Shown here: positions 45,606-53,346 of the stretch, in pieces
Position numbering within the stretch: the first letter of the stretch is position 1
Layout: every line of letters starts with the position of its first letter
From: Bdellovibrionia bacterium
Lineage (GTDB): Bacteria; Bdellovibrionota; Bdellovibrionia; Bdellovibrionales; JAUICD01
Length of the DNA: 64,000 nucleotides
Assembly: GCA_030427965.1 (NCBI GenBank)
Contig: JAUICD010000003.1
Location: 1-64,000 of the forward strand
Direction of reading: 5' to 3'
Notes under the pieces: model-generated
Seen by the model: the letters and a program-made list of their open reading frames with translations, nothing else
Told to the model about the DNA's origin: nothing
Databases searched by the model: none
Program-made: the position numbers and the translations under genes

Positions 45606-46481
45606 CTAGTTTAACAACACCCTTTGTTTATTGAAATGCACAAGCTCCCGAAGACCACCCGGGCTCTCTAAAGACTCTATTGACGAGAGCGCGCTCGAAC
45701 TAAGGTCGTGAAGTCTTTCAAAAGTTTTCTCTAGTCCAAGAAGGTGAACAAAATTGAAGTTCTCTATCTTACCCTCTTGAGCATCTTCGATGTCATCGGC
45801 AATTTGAAATGCAAGTCCCAAGTCCCTGGCGTAGTTGGAGAGCTTTTCAAATGTCTGCTCACTTGCACCATGAATGATTGCAGCACCCACAACAGCAAGT
45901 CGAATAAGAGCACCTGTTTTTAAATTGTGTAAATTTTCAATCTGCTCAATCGAAGGTGTGTTCTTTGAGTGAGTCAAATCGATCATCTGACCGCCAACCA
46001 TTCCAAGTCCACCAGAGGCCAAAGTCATTTCCTTCACAAGCTCAACTGCAATTCTTGGGTTTTCTGTGTAATGATTTGCAACTAACCCAAAAGCTTCTGT
46101 AAGAAGAGTGTCACCTGCAAGAATTGCCGTGGCTTCACTATACACTTTGTGGTTGGTCGGCTTTCCACGTCTCATGTCATCATCATCCATTGCTGGAAGG
46201 TCGTCATGAATCAGAGAGTATGTATGAACAAGCTCCACTGCACATGCAAAAGGAAGAACACTCACTGAAGGAGAGCCAAGTGCTTCAGAGGTAAATATCG
46301 ATAACAAGGGTCGAAATCTCTTCCCCCCACTTGTGATCGAGTACTTGATGGACTCACCCAGTTTCTCAGCACCATTTGGAACTTGAGTTGCAAATTTATC
46401 CACCCAATTGACAAGATAGCTTTCAAAGAGCTCAATTTGACTCGACCATTTTTCTTGAAGTTCTTCCGTTGAAATTTGCAT
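45606..46481 (-). CDS. ispA: Polyprenyl (farnesyl/geranylgeranyl) diphosphate synthase
   Basis: 291 residues of the IspA type. First aspartate-rich motif DDLPAMDDDDMRRGKPTNH and second motif IADDIEDAQEGK (often DDILD), with GGKRFRPLL and GGQMIDL in place. It condenses isopentenyl units to C15 or C20 prenyl diphosphate for quinones and undecaprenyl phosphate. It follows xseB with a one-base overlap (TAATG), the common xseA-xseB-ispA order. dxs, which often follows, is absent here; tlyA comes next. Chain length cannot be predicted with confidence. Confidence 0.93.
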   Translation of the reverse strand: MQISTEELQEKWSSQIELFESYLVNWVDKFATQVPNGAEKLGESIKYSITSGGKRFRPLLSIFTSEALGSPSVSVLPFACAVELVHTYSLIHDDLPAMDDDDMRRGKPTNHKVYSEATAILAGDTLLTEAFGLVANHYTENPRIAVELVKEMTLASGGLGMVGGQMIDLTHSKNTPSIEQIENLHNLKTGALIRLAVVGAAIIHGASEQTFEKLSNYARDLGLAFQIADDIEDAQEGKIENFNFVHLLGLEKTFERLHDLSSSALSSIESLESPGGLRELVHFNKQRVLLN

Positions 46482-46702
46482 TACTTCTCGCTTTCAAAAT
46501 CTTCGGTTTGCGCCTCACCGGACTCACTCACACCAATCAACTTCTGAACCTTTTGTTCAGCTTCACTCAATTGTGAACTACACTCTTTGGAGAGCTGCAC
46601 ACCCTTTTCAAACATTTCCAAAGATTTATCTAATGAAAGCTCACCAGATTCCATTTTGGCCACAATGTCTTCTAGCGATTTGAGTTTTTTTTCAAAATCC
46701 AT
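46481..46702 (-). CDS. xseB: Exodeoxyribonuclease VII small subunit
   Basis: 73 residues. The whole protein fits the XseB pattern: FEKKLKSLEDIVAKMESGEL, LSLDKSLEMFEKGVQLSKEC and a coiled-coil QLSEAEQKVQKL tail. It binds XseA and is needed for the single-strand-specific exonuclease. The start is ATG with AAGGAG upstream, 9 bases after xseA. Confidence 0.95.
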   Translation of the reverse strand: MDFEKKLKSLEDIVAKMESGELSLDKSLEMFEKGVQLSKECSSQLSEAEQKVQKLIGVSESGEAQTEDFESEK

Positions 46703-46711
46703 AAAATCTCC

Positions 46712-48355
46712 TTAATTCTCTATTTCTTTAATTTCAGTTTTTAGTTTTCCTTTTGCAAGTTGAACTTCCACATGATCTCCAATCTTCAGCCCTTCAGTGG
46801 TCTTCACAACCACACCCTCTCGCCTTGCAATCGAGTAGCCTCGATGCACAACTTGAAGTGGGCTAAGAGAGTCAAGCACTGCCATCAAACCGTGGAGCTT
46901 TGATCTCTCTTCTTTCAGTTGAATTTTCATGGATTGCACAAGATTGGACTTGGTCGACTTCAAACGCTCACTTGAATGAAGAATCTCTGTACGTGGATTT
47001 CCCAAACGGGAACGTAAATTTGAGATACGTGTTTTAAACTCAATTAAGTTTCTAGAAATTCCACTTTCCAAACGACCCACAAGCTCATCACAGCGTTGTA
47101 CAAATTCTTGCAGACGTCGTCTGGGGTCAATAAGTCTATGACGAAAAGTGTTGAGTTGCTGTCTTTCCCATTGAATTTTTCGTTCAATATGAGACCCAAT
47201 CAACCGCCGTGACTCATGGATTCGCTCCACAAGATCACTTGCATTTTTCACAACCAACTCTGCTGCCGCAGATGGAGTTGGTGCCCTGAGGTCTGCTACA
47301 AAATCTGCAATTGTAAAATCCACTTCATGACCTACAGCCGAGACAACTGGGATTTCAGATGCAGCAATCGCGCGCGCCACCCCCTCATCATTGAAGCTCC
47401 AAAGATCTTCAATGGAACCTCCCCCTCGCCCAACAATCATCACGTCAAACTTTGGAACAACCTGGTTGGCAATCTCAATTCCAGCCTTGATTTCCCGAGG
47501 TGCCTTGGCTCCCTGCACACTTGCTGGAATCAAAGTGATTTCCGCACCCCTATAACGACGATTTAAAACATTGAGCATATCTTGGATTGCAGCACCCGTC
47601 GGAGAAGTCACAATTGCAATTCTTTTGGGTAGGGTTGGAAGCTGTTTTTTCATTGCTTGATCAAAAAGTCCTTCACTAGAGAGTTTCTTTTTGAGTTGTT
47701 CAAATTGAAGCTGGAGCGCACCTTGCCCAACAGGGTCCATCATCTCACATATAATTTGATAATCGCCTCTTGGAGCGTAAACGGAAACACGAGCGCGCAC
47801 CAAAACTTCCATTCCGTCTTCGGGTTCAAAGTTTAGTTTTGAATTATGCCCCTTAAACATCACAGAGCGAATTTGTGCCTTGCTGTCTTTTAAAGAAAAG
47901 TAAAAATGCCCTGATGGTGGAACCTTAAAGTTGGAAATCTCACCCTTGATCCAAATAAGTGGAAACTCACCTTCTAAAAGGTTTTTAATCTGGTTGTTGA
48001 TTTCAGATACAGTGAAAATTTCAGGCTCTTGAAACTGAGCTTCTTCATCCGTAATACCCACGCTTGGTTGAAAGGTTGCGTTCGGTCTTTTTAAGGTTTC
48101 TTGTTTTTGAGGTTTCTTTGGTTTGATTTTTTGACCCATCATTTCTAACGACAATGAATCTGACTTGGTTTCCTGATTCTCAACAGAAGGCGTTTTACTC
48201 TCCCCACCAGTGGGCGACACATTCAAAGAGGGGCTTGAGTCACCACAACCATTCCCACCCAAATTTGAACCATCAGATGAAAAGTCCGAAAGTAGACTTT
48301 GACCAAGACTTTCAAAATCAAATTCTGTTTGTGGTGTGCTTCGTTTTCTACCCAT
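46712..48355 (-). CDS. xseA: Exodeoxyribonuclease VII large subunit, with N-terminal extension
   Basis: About 547 residues from ATG 48355 (GTG 48361 also possible). The conserved enzyme begins at about residue 113 (FTVSEINNQIKNLLEGEFPL, OB-fold) and includes APRGDYQIICEMMDPVGQGA, IAIVTSPTGAAIQDML, DVMIVGRGGGSIEDLWSFND and AVGHEVDFTIADFVADLRAP, then a long helical region and the C-terminal HRGYSIARR. The first 110 residues are a Ser/Gly/Pro/Lys-rich low-complexity extension not found in the usual 400-450-residue enzyme. It degrades single-stranded DNA from both ends with XseB. Confidence 0.95.
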   Translation of the reverse strand: MGRKRSTPQTEFDFESLGQSLLSDFSSDGSNLGGNGCGDSSPSLNVSPTGGESKTPSVENQETKSDSLSLEMMGQKIKPKKPQKQETLKRPNATFQPSVGITDEEAQFQEPEIFTVSEINNQIKNLLEGEFPLIWIKGEISNFKVPPSGHFYFSLKDSKAQIRSVMFKGHNSKLNFEPEDGMEVLVRARVSVYAPRGDYQIICEMMDPVGQGALQLQFEQLKKKLSSEGLFDQAMKKQLPTLPKRIAIVTSPTGAAIQDMLNVLNRRYRGAEITLIPASVQGAKAPREIKAGIEIANQVVPKFDVMIVGRGGGSIEDLWSFNDEGVARAIAASEIPVVSAVGHEVDFTIADFVADLRAPTPSAAAELVVKNASDLVERIHESRRLIGSHIERKIQWERQQLNTFRHRLIDPRRRLQEFVQRCDELVGRLESGISRNLIEFKTRISNLRSRLGNPRTEILHSSERLKSTKSNLVQSMKIQLKEERSKLHGLMAVLDSLSPLQVVHRGYSIARREGVVVKTTEGLKIGDHVEVQLAKGKLKTEIKEIEN

Positions 48356-48399
48356 TCTCACTCTCGCGCCCTTAAGGAAGCGAGATTAGAAGATACTTA

Positions 48400-48420
48400 T
48401 AGGTGAGTCAAACGCACCTA
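48400..48420. other. Small hairpin between ssrS and xseA
   Basis: 6-bp stem TAGGTG/CACCTA with a 9-base loop, 22 bases after the U-run that ends the 6S RNA on the minus strand. It could be part of the xseA leader; it has no T-run of its own. Confidence 0.3.
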
Positions 48421-48451
48421 AGAAAGAATAGGTACGTAAAAAGAAAAAAAT

Positions 48452-48640
48452 GGTTTCCGAAAAGCCGCGGATATGGTCGACGAGTTTCAAAACCCGAGTT
48501 TTCATCAGGTGGGTGGCCATTTTATCGACTTCAGGCTTCTCAGGTCGAAACTGAGCTTGCTCACCATCAACAGGGACAGCCCCCGTATAATTCCTTGTAG
48601 GGTTTTAAACTCGTACATCCACTAACTTTCCAGAAACCCT
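48452..48640 (-). ncRNA. ssrS: 6S RNA (RNA polymerase-binding regulatory RNA)
   Basis: The transcript of the minus strand is about 188 nt and folds like 6S RNA. The 5' arm starting at 48639 pairs with the 3' arm ending at 48452 in a 13-bp closing stem (GGTTTCTGGAAAG with CTTTTCGGAAACC), followed by ACGAGTTT/AAACTCGT and GGATGT/ATATCC stems. The conserved apical stretch TGGTGAGCAAGCTCAG...CTGAGAAGCC closely matches E. coli 6S (TGGTGAGCATGCTC...GAGAAGCC). A T-rich run follows at 48441-48451. 6S RNA binds sigma-70 holoenzyme and inhibits it in stationary phase. The plus-strand frame at 48403-48600 is only its antisense. Confidence 0.9.
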
Positions 48641-48647
48641 ACATCTA

Positions 48648-48676
48648 GAAATATCAAATTCGGAAGGGCTTCGCAA
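48648..48676 (-). promoter_or_regulatory. Likely sigma-70 promoter of ssrS
   Basis: TTGCGA and TATTTC separated by 17 bases on the minus strand. The predicted transcription start falls 7-9 bases downstream, at about 48640, which matches the 5' end set independently by the 6S closing stem. Confidence 0.5.
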
Positions 48677-48772
48677 TGGAGTGCAAAACAGTTTTTTTTT
48701 CAAGGGGATTAATGGATTTTCGTGAAAAAACTGTCCACTTAAGGAAAGCAATCAGATTCCGATAGGTTATAT

Positions 48773-48988
48773 ATGAGTGTACAAGAGTTGGACTTTTTCT
48801 TCCCATTTATACTATTGGCCTATGGCCTTGCCGTCACCCTAATCACCCACCTTTCGTTCTTTGTAAGACTAGCAGAACAAAGGCTCCCCACAGAGGCCGT
48901 TAGACGTCTTGAGGTGGCAAGGAAGCTTGGACCCTTGAGCCTAATCCTAGGTGGGTTGTGGTCACTACAAAACCTCTACTTTCTTTGA
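48773..48988 (+). CDS. Small two-helix membrane protein
   Basis: 71 residues. Two hydrophobic segments (FFFPFILLAYGLAVTLITHL at about 8-28 and LGPLSLILGGLWSLQNLYFL at the end) flank a charged RLEVARKLGP loop. No domain recognised. AGG lies near the ATG and codon usage is like that of neighbours, so it is probably real. It is divergent from ssrS and upstream of the coiled-coil gene. Confidence 0.55.
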   Translation: MSVQELDFFFPFILLAYGLAVTLITHLSFFVRLAEQRLPTEAVRRLEVARKLGPLSLILGGLWSLQNLYFL

Positions 48989-49078
48989 GAGGAAATATAA
49001 GTCATGATATTTACTGATGTTTTAAGAAGTTTTTTGGCCCAAGACTTGCTTTTAATAAAAGGGTCAGGGGGAGATCAA

Positions 49079-50491
49079 ATGGGTTGGATATCAATGTCTA
49101 AAATCAAGACAGGTGTTGTAGGTTTGATAGTCATTTTTATGGGCCCTCAAGCTATCCACGCAGAGGATGGACCCAAATCAACAGAAGAAATAAAATCCGA
49201 AGAACGAGCTCTATGTCTGAAGGAATTCAAGACTTACAATTCCAGCGTCGGATCTTGCAAGAAATCAGGGCAGGCCTGTTTGGATTATCAAGCCAACTTT
49301 GCAAAGTGTAACGACATGCTAAGTGATGAAGCCGACAATTGGCCACCAAACAATCGCAACTATTCTCGCTTTGCAAGCAAGGTTGTCAAAGAGTGCCCAC
49401 AGCTTGCAGCCAGACAATACGACTCTGCAAATGAAGACTACAAAGATATTCAAGAACGCGTCGACAGTCTCTTTGATGAAAGCCAAGAGACAAAACAAAA
49501 GTTGATTGAAGCTCAGGGTGATATCGAAACAGAAGTGAACGACCTTCTGACACAGAAGTACGAAACTGACCAAGAAATGGTGGAATCTCTTTCTGATCTT
49601 GAACTTGAACTCAACGACATCGACTATGACATGAAAAACGAAATCCATGACCTCAATGAGCGTGTTCAAAAACTTCGCACAGAGCGCGAGAACCTTCAAA
49701 ACTCCGTAAAAGAAGCCAAGTCCGCTTATCAAAAAGCCATTCGAGATATCTTACTTCGTTGTGACCAACAAGCAAGAGAGGCTGCCAATCAACTGATCAA
49801 TCAAATAGAATCTGACAGCAGAAACGGAAACCTAAATCTTGGAACTTTTGGTCAGGGAGTCAGTTTTTCCAGTAAACGCAGAATCAAACGTAAAAAAAAT
49901 CGGGCAAAACTTGTTTACAAAGCATGTAAGAGTAGCCGAATGACAAAAGTGGCAATGCAAGACGCTCTTGATGCGTACAACAACACCAAACAAAGACTTA
50001 TCACCCAGGATCGCAACTTGCTTGCCGATATAGAGCGTGCTCTCAAACAAATTGAATCTAAGTACTCGCATAGTAAAAACAAAGCACGCTCCATGGCTGG
50101 AAAAGTTGCAGGAAGAGCCAGACAACTTGCTCTCAGATCTCAAACCCTTCAAAGACAGGCTCTTCAAAGACAACAACAGGGACAGCAACTTTTGCAATCC
50201 ATGCAAAACGGTGTTCAACAAATGGATGTCAGACGCAAACAATATGAAACCAGAGAGGCTGCACTTGCTATGCAAGTGCGTGGATTTAAACCCGCAGCTG
50301 GCCTACAAGATTACTTTGAAGAGGACAAAAAGGGCTTTTCATTTGATGATGTCGTAGCCTCACGCGACACAGCAGCAGCAGCTTGTTGTAGTAACAATGC
50401 AGAGTATGGCAGTAATGTCAGTGCAATTTGTAGCGGCAATTGGGAAACCACAGTGAGAGACTCAATAAAATCTCGTGGAACAAAGGATTAG
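49079..50491 (+). CDS. Periplasmic or secreted coiled-coil protein
   Basis: About 470 residues from ATG 49079, chosen because GGGGGAG lies 5 bases upstream and a clean signal peptide (KIKTGVVGLIVIFMGPQA, cleavage after IHA) follows. A small cysteine-containing head (CLKEFKTYNSSVGSCKKSGQ) precedes about 300 residues of coiled coil rich in Gln, Glu and Lys (for example RQALRSQTLQRQALQRQQQ has many Q). A CC pair and further Cys close the protein. Unknown function; by size and topology it could span the periplasm. It lies directly upstream of mrcA. Confidence 0.72.
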   Translation: MGWISMSKIKTGVVGLIVIFMGPQAIHAEDGPKSTEEIKSEERALCLKEFKTYNSSVGSCKKSGQACLDYQANFAKCNDMLSDEADNWPPNNRNYSRFASKVVKECPQLAARQYDSANEDYKDIQERVDSLFDESQETKQKLIEAQGDIETEVNDLLTQKYETDQEMVESLSDLELELNDIDYDMKNEIHDLNERVQKLRTERENLQNSVKEAKSAYQKAIRDILLRCDQQAREAANQLINQIESDSRNGNLNLGTFGQGVSFSSKRRIKRKKNRAKLVYKACKSSRMTKVAMQDALDAYNNTKQRLITQDRNLLADIERALKQIESKYSHSKNKARSMAGKVAGRARQLALRSQTLQRQALQRQQQGQQLLQSMQNGVQQMDVRRKQYETREAALAMQVRGFKPAAGLQDYFEEDKKGFSFDDVVASRDTAAAACCSNNAEYGSNVSAICSGNWETTVRDSIKSRGTKD

Positions 50492-50568
50492 CGCCAAGCG
50501 TTAATCTCTTTGTACTCAGGGTGTAAGCCTTTGTAAATGTGACCCACCAGATATAAAATCTGGGAATT

Positions 50569-53346
50569 ATGGTCTCACGTCGAATTCTTGCTCTTATTAT
50601 TGGGGTTGTACTTCTTGGCTCAGCTGGAGTTGCAACATTTGTTCTAGTTCTTTCTTCTAAGTTACCAAAGATCGTAACCGTTGAGGATTACCACCCACTT
50701 CTTGTTTCAGAAGTCTATGACGTCAATGAAAAGAAGATTGGAGAGTTTTACCGACAAAAACGCACTGTTGTTCCTTACTCTGAAATTCCTGAAAAACTTG
50801 TACAGGCCTTTATCTCAGCTGAGGATTCTAGCTTTTTTGATCATGGTGGAATCAACTATGTTGCTATATTTCGAGCACTGATTGCAAACCTCAAAGCCGG
50901 GAGGAAAGTACAAGGGGGCTCTACTATCACACAACAAGTGGCGCGCTCACTTTTACTTACACCAGAGAAAACCTACATAAGAAAAGTTCGCGAGGTCTTA
51001 CTTGCCTATCGGATGGAAGCCAACCTCAGTAAAGAAGATATTCTGTATCTTTATCTCAACCAAATTTACCTTGGTGGCGGGGCATACGGTGTTGCAGCCG
51101 CTGCTGATATCTACTTTAGAAAAGAATTAAAAGACATGAAGGTTGAGGAAATGGCAATTCTTGCTGGTCTCCCGCAAGCTCCAAGCAGATATTCCCCTGT
51201 TGGAAATCCATCCTCAGCCAAAGCCCGGCAAAAATATGTTTTACAGAGAATGGCTGAAGAAGATTACATCACCGAAGAAGAGAGTGAGGCTGCAATCAAT
51301 GCCCCTGTTAAAGTTTATTTAAGAAAGAACTACAAAGAACTTGCTCCGTACTACGTAGAAACCGTGAGAAAGTACCTTGTAAGTGCTCTTGGTGAAGAAG
51401 CTGTTCTTGATAAGGGTATCAAAGTCTACACACCAATGAATTTGGAACATCAACTTGCTGCTCAAAAATCTTTGAAAAAAGGCTTAAGAGATGTCGACAA
51501 ACGACAGGGGTATCGTGGTGCAAAATCCAATCTTACTGAACCCAAAGACATTGCCGAGTTTTTACTAAAAACTCGTAACAATCTTATGGATGACAAAAAC
51601 CCTCTTCGAATCATCAATCCCGATGGCACAGTAGATCCAAAAGGACCCTTAGATTTAGTACGAAAAACTGACCAACCCAACCTTCCTGAATATATAAAAG
51701 AAGGTGAAATTGCTGATGGAATCGTAACTCGAGTGGACGACAAGTGGGGGCTCACAACAGTGCGGTTTGCCGAAGCCCAAGGCCTTATCGACATGGACAC
51801 TATGAAATGGGCTGGACCGCCAAACCCAGACGTACGGTTTGATTTTAGAGAAATCGACAAACCCTCCAAAGCTCTCAAAGTGGGAGATGTCGTTCAAGTT
51901 AAAATTATAAAAGACAAGTTTCGCTCTATACGAATCAATAAAGATATTATCCAACTCAAACGAAAGTTAAAAAAGAAATACAAACGCCCTGAAGAGCTTC
52001 CAGAGTTTGAAAAATACGTACAACTTGAACTCGAGCAAGAGCCTATCACACAAGGGGCTCTTATATCTTTTGATATCAAACACGAAAATGTCACTGCAAT
52101 GATTGGTGGATATGATTTTGTCAAATCTGAATTCAACCGTGCACTACAAGCCCTAAGACAATCTGGATCATCATTTAAACCCATTGTCTACACCGCAGCC
52201 CTTGATAAGGGCTATAAGCCCAACTCTACAATCACTGATGCTCCTGTAGTTTTTGACAAAGAGCCCTTAGAAGAGGACCTTGAAGGCCAAAACGGAAATG
52301 TGGATCCTGAAAAATGGAAGCCAGGAAACTATTCCTCTAAATTTGGGGGAGATATTTTATTAAGAAACGCACTCAGAAAATCCAAAAATATTCCAACTAT
52401 AAAGGTATCAGACGACATTGGTGTTGAGTGGGTCTCTCAGTATGCAAGACGCCTTGGTCTTTTTAGCCCACTCAATATGGATTTGAGCCTTGGACTTGGT
52501 TCTTCAAGCATCACACTTTATGAAATTACAAAAGTCTTTGCTCACCTAGCTCGTCTTGGAAAAAGCATCAGCCCTATTTTTATTTCAAAGGTTGTTAGTA
52601 AAGATGGTGATGTCTTGATTGAAAACGTATCTTTGGACATGAGATTTGAAGAACAAATCAAACCCATTAGAGACAAGTTTGAAAAAATGAGGCTTCAAGC
52701 ACTTGGGCAGGAGCCAGAGGAAGACTCTGATGGTAATCCTATTGCAAGTAAAAACACCGAAGCTGAAGCTATGGACAGTGAAAATCAAAATTTAGAAACA
52801 AAAGAAGAAATTCCAGCCCTCAAAAAATTTCCTCCCTTTTTCTTTAACGATCCAAACCAACTGATTTCAAAACAAACCGCCTACCTAATGACAAGCTTAC
52901 TTAAAGCTGTTGTTCATGAACCCGGTGGCACTGGAGGACGTGCCCGTGCACTCGGCTATCCAACAGCTGCAAAAACTGGAACGACAAATGGTTACTTTGA
53001 TGCCTGGTTTGTTGGGTATACCCCTCACGTCTCAACTGGCGTTTGGGTTGGTTATGATGAAGAAAAAAGTCTTGGAGTCGGCGAGGTTGGAGGACGTGCT
53101 GCCCTTCCAATTTGGTTGGAGTACATGAAAGTCGCACATGAGGGGTTACCAAAGAACGACTTCCCTGTGCCAGAAAATATTGTTTTTGCAAATATAGACA
53201 ATGAGACGGGCTACTTAGCCTCAGCCTCTTCAAAAGACGTAGTTCGACAAGCGTTTCTAGATGGAACAGAACCACAGGCCAATCAGGAATCGGCCGCGCC
53301 TGAAGACAATAATGTGGACTTTTACAAACAGGATCTATCTGAGTGA
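50569..53346 (+). CDS. mrcA: Penicillin-binding protein 1A (bifunctional glycosyltransferase/transpeptidase)
   Basis: 925-residue class-A PBP anchored by one N-terminal membrane helix (residues 5-30). Glycosyltransferase GT51: FISAEDSSFFDHGG (catalytic Glu85), GGSTITQQVARSLLL and YLNQIYLGGGAYGV. An S1/OB-like insert lies between the domains (GIVTRVDDKWGLTTV). Transpeptidase: SGSSFKP (SxxK, around residue 533), SKNIP (SxN) and AAKTGTTNGYFDAWFVGYTP (KTG, around 803). It polymerises and cross-links peptidoglycan at the outer face of the inner membrane. uvrA starts within its stop codon (GTGA). Complete. Confidence 0.97.
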   Translation: MVSRRILALIIGVVLLGSAGVATFVLVLSSKLPKIVTVEDYHPLLVSEVYDVNEKKIGEFYRQKRTVVPYSEIPEKLVQAFISAEDSSFFDHGGINYVAIFRALIANLKAGRKVQGGSTITQQVARSLLLTPEKTYIRKVREVLLAYRMEANLSKEDILYLYLNQIYLGGGAYGVAAAADIYFRKELKDMKVEEMAILAGLPQAPSRYSPVGNPSSAKARQKYVLQRMAEEDYITEEESEAAINAPVKVYLRKNYKELAPYYVETVRKYLVSALGEEAVLDKGIKVYTPMNLEHQLAAQKSLKKGLRDVDKRQGYRGAKSNLTEPKDIAEFLLKTRNNLMDDKNPLRIINPDGTVDPKGPLDLVRKTDQPNLPEYIKEGEIADGIVTRVDDKWGLTTVRFAEAQGLIDMDTMKWAGPPNPDVRFDFREIDKPSKALKVGDVVQVKIIKDKFRSIRINKDIIQLKRKLKKKYKRPEELPEFEKYVQLELEQEPITQGALISFDIKHENVTAMIGGYDFVKSEFNRALQALRQSGSSFKPIVYTAALDKGYKPNSTITDAPVVFDKEPLEEDLEGQNGNVDPEKWKPGNYSSKFGGDILLRNALRKSKNIPTIKVSDDIGVEWVSQYARRLGLFSPLNMDLSLGLGSSSITLYEITKVFAHLARLGKSISPIFISKVVSKDGDVLIENVSLDMRFEEQIKPIRDKFEKMRLQALGQEPEEDSDGNPIASKNTEAEAMDSENQNLETKEEIPALKKFPPFFFNDPNQLISKQTAYLMTSLLKAVVHEPGGTGGRARALGYPTAAKTGTTNGYFDAWFVGYTPHVSTGVWVGYDEEKSLGVGEVGGRAALPIWLEYMKVAHEGLPKNDFPVPENIVFANIDNETGYLASASSKDVVRQAFLDGTEPQANQESAAPEDNNVDFYKQDLSE

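Noticed and set aside
48403..48600. 65-codon plus-strand frame
   Set aside because: It is antisense to the 6S RNA hairpin and has no Shine-Dalgarno sequence or protein-like character.
49319..49732. Minus-strand frame inside the coiled-coil gene
   Set aside because: Antisense of a repetitive coiled-coil coding region; its hydrophobic sequence is a by-product of codon composition.
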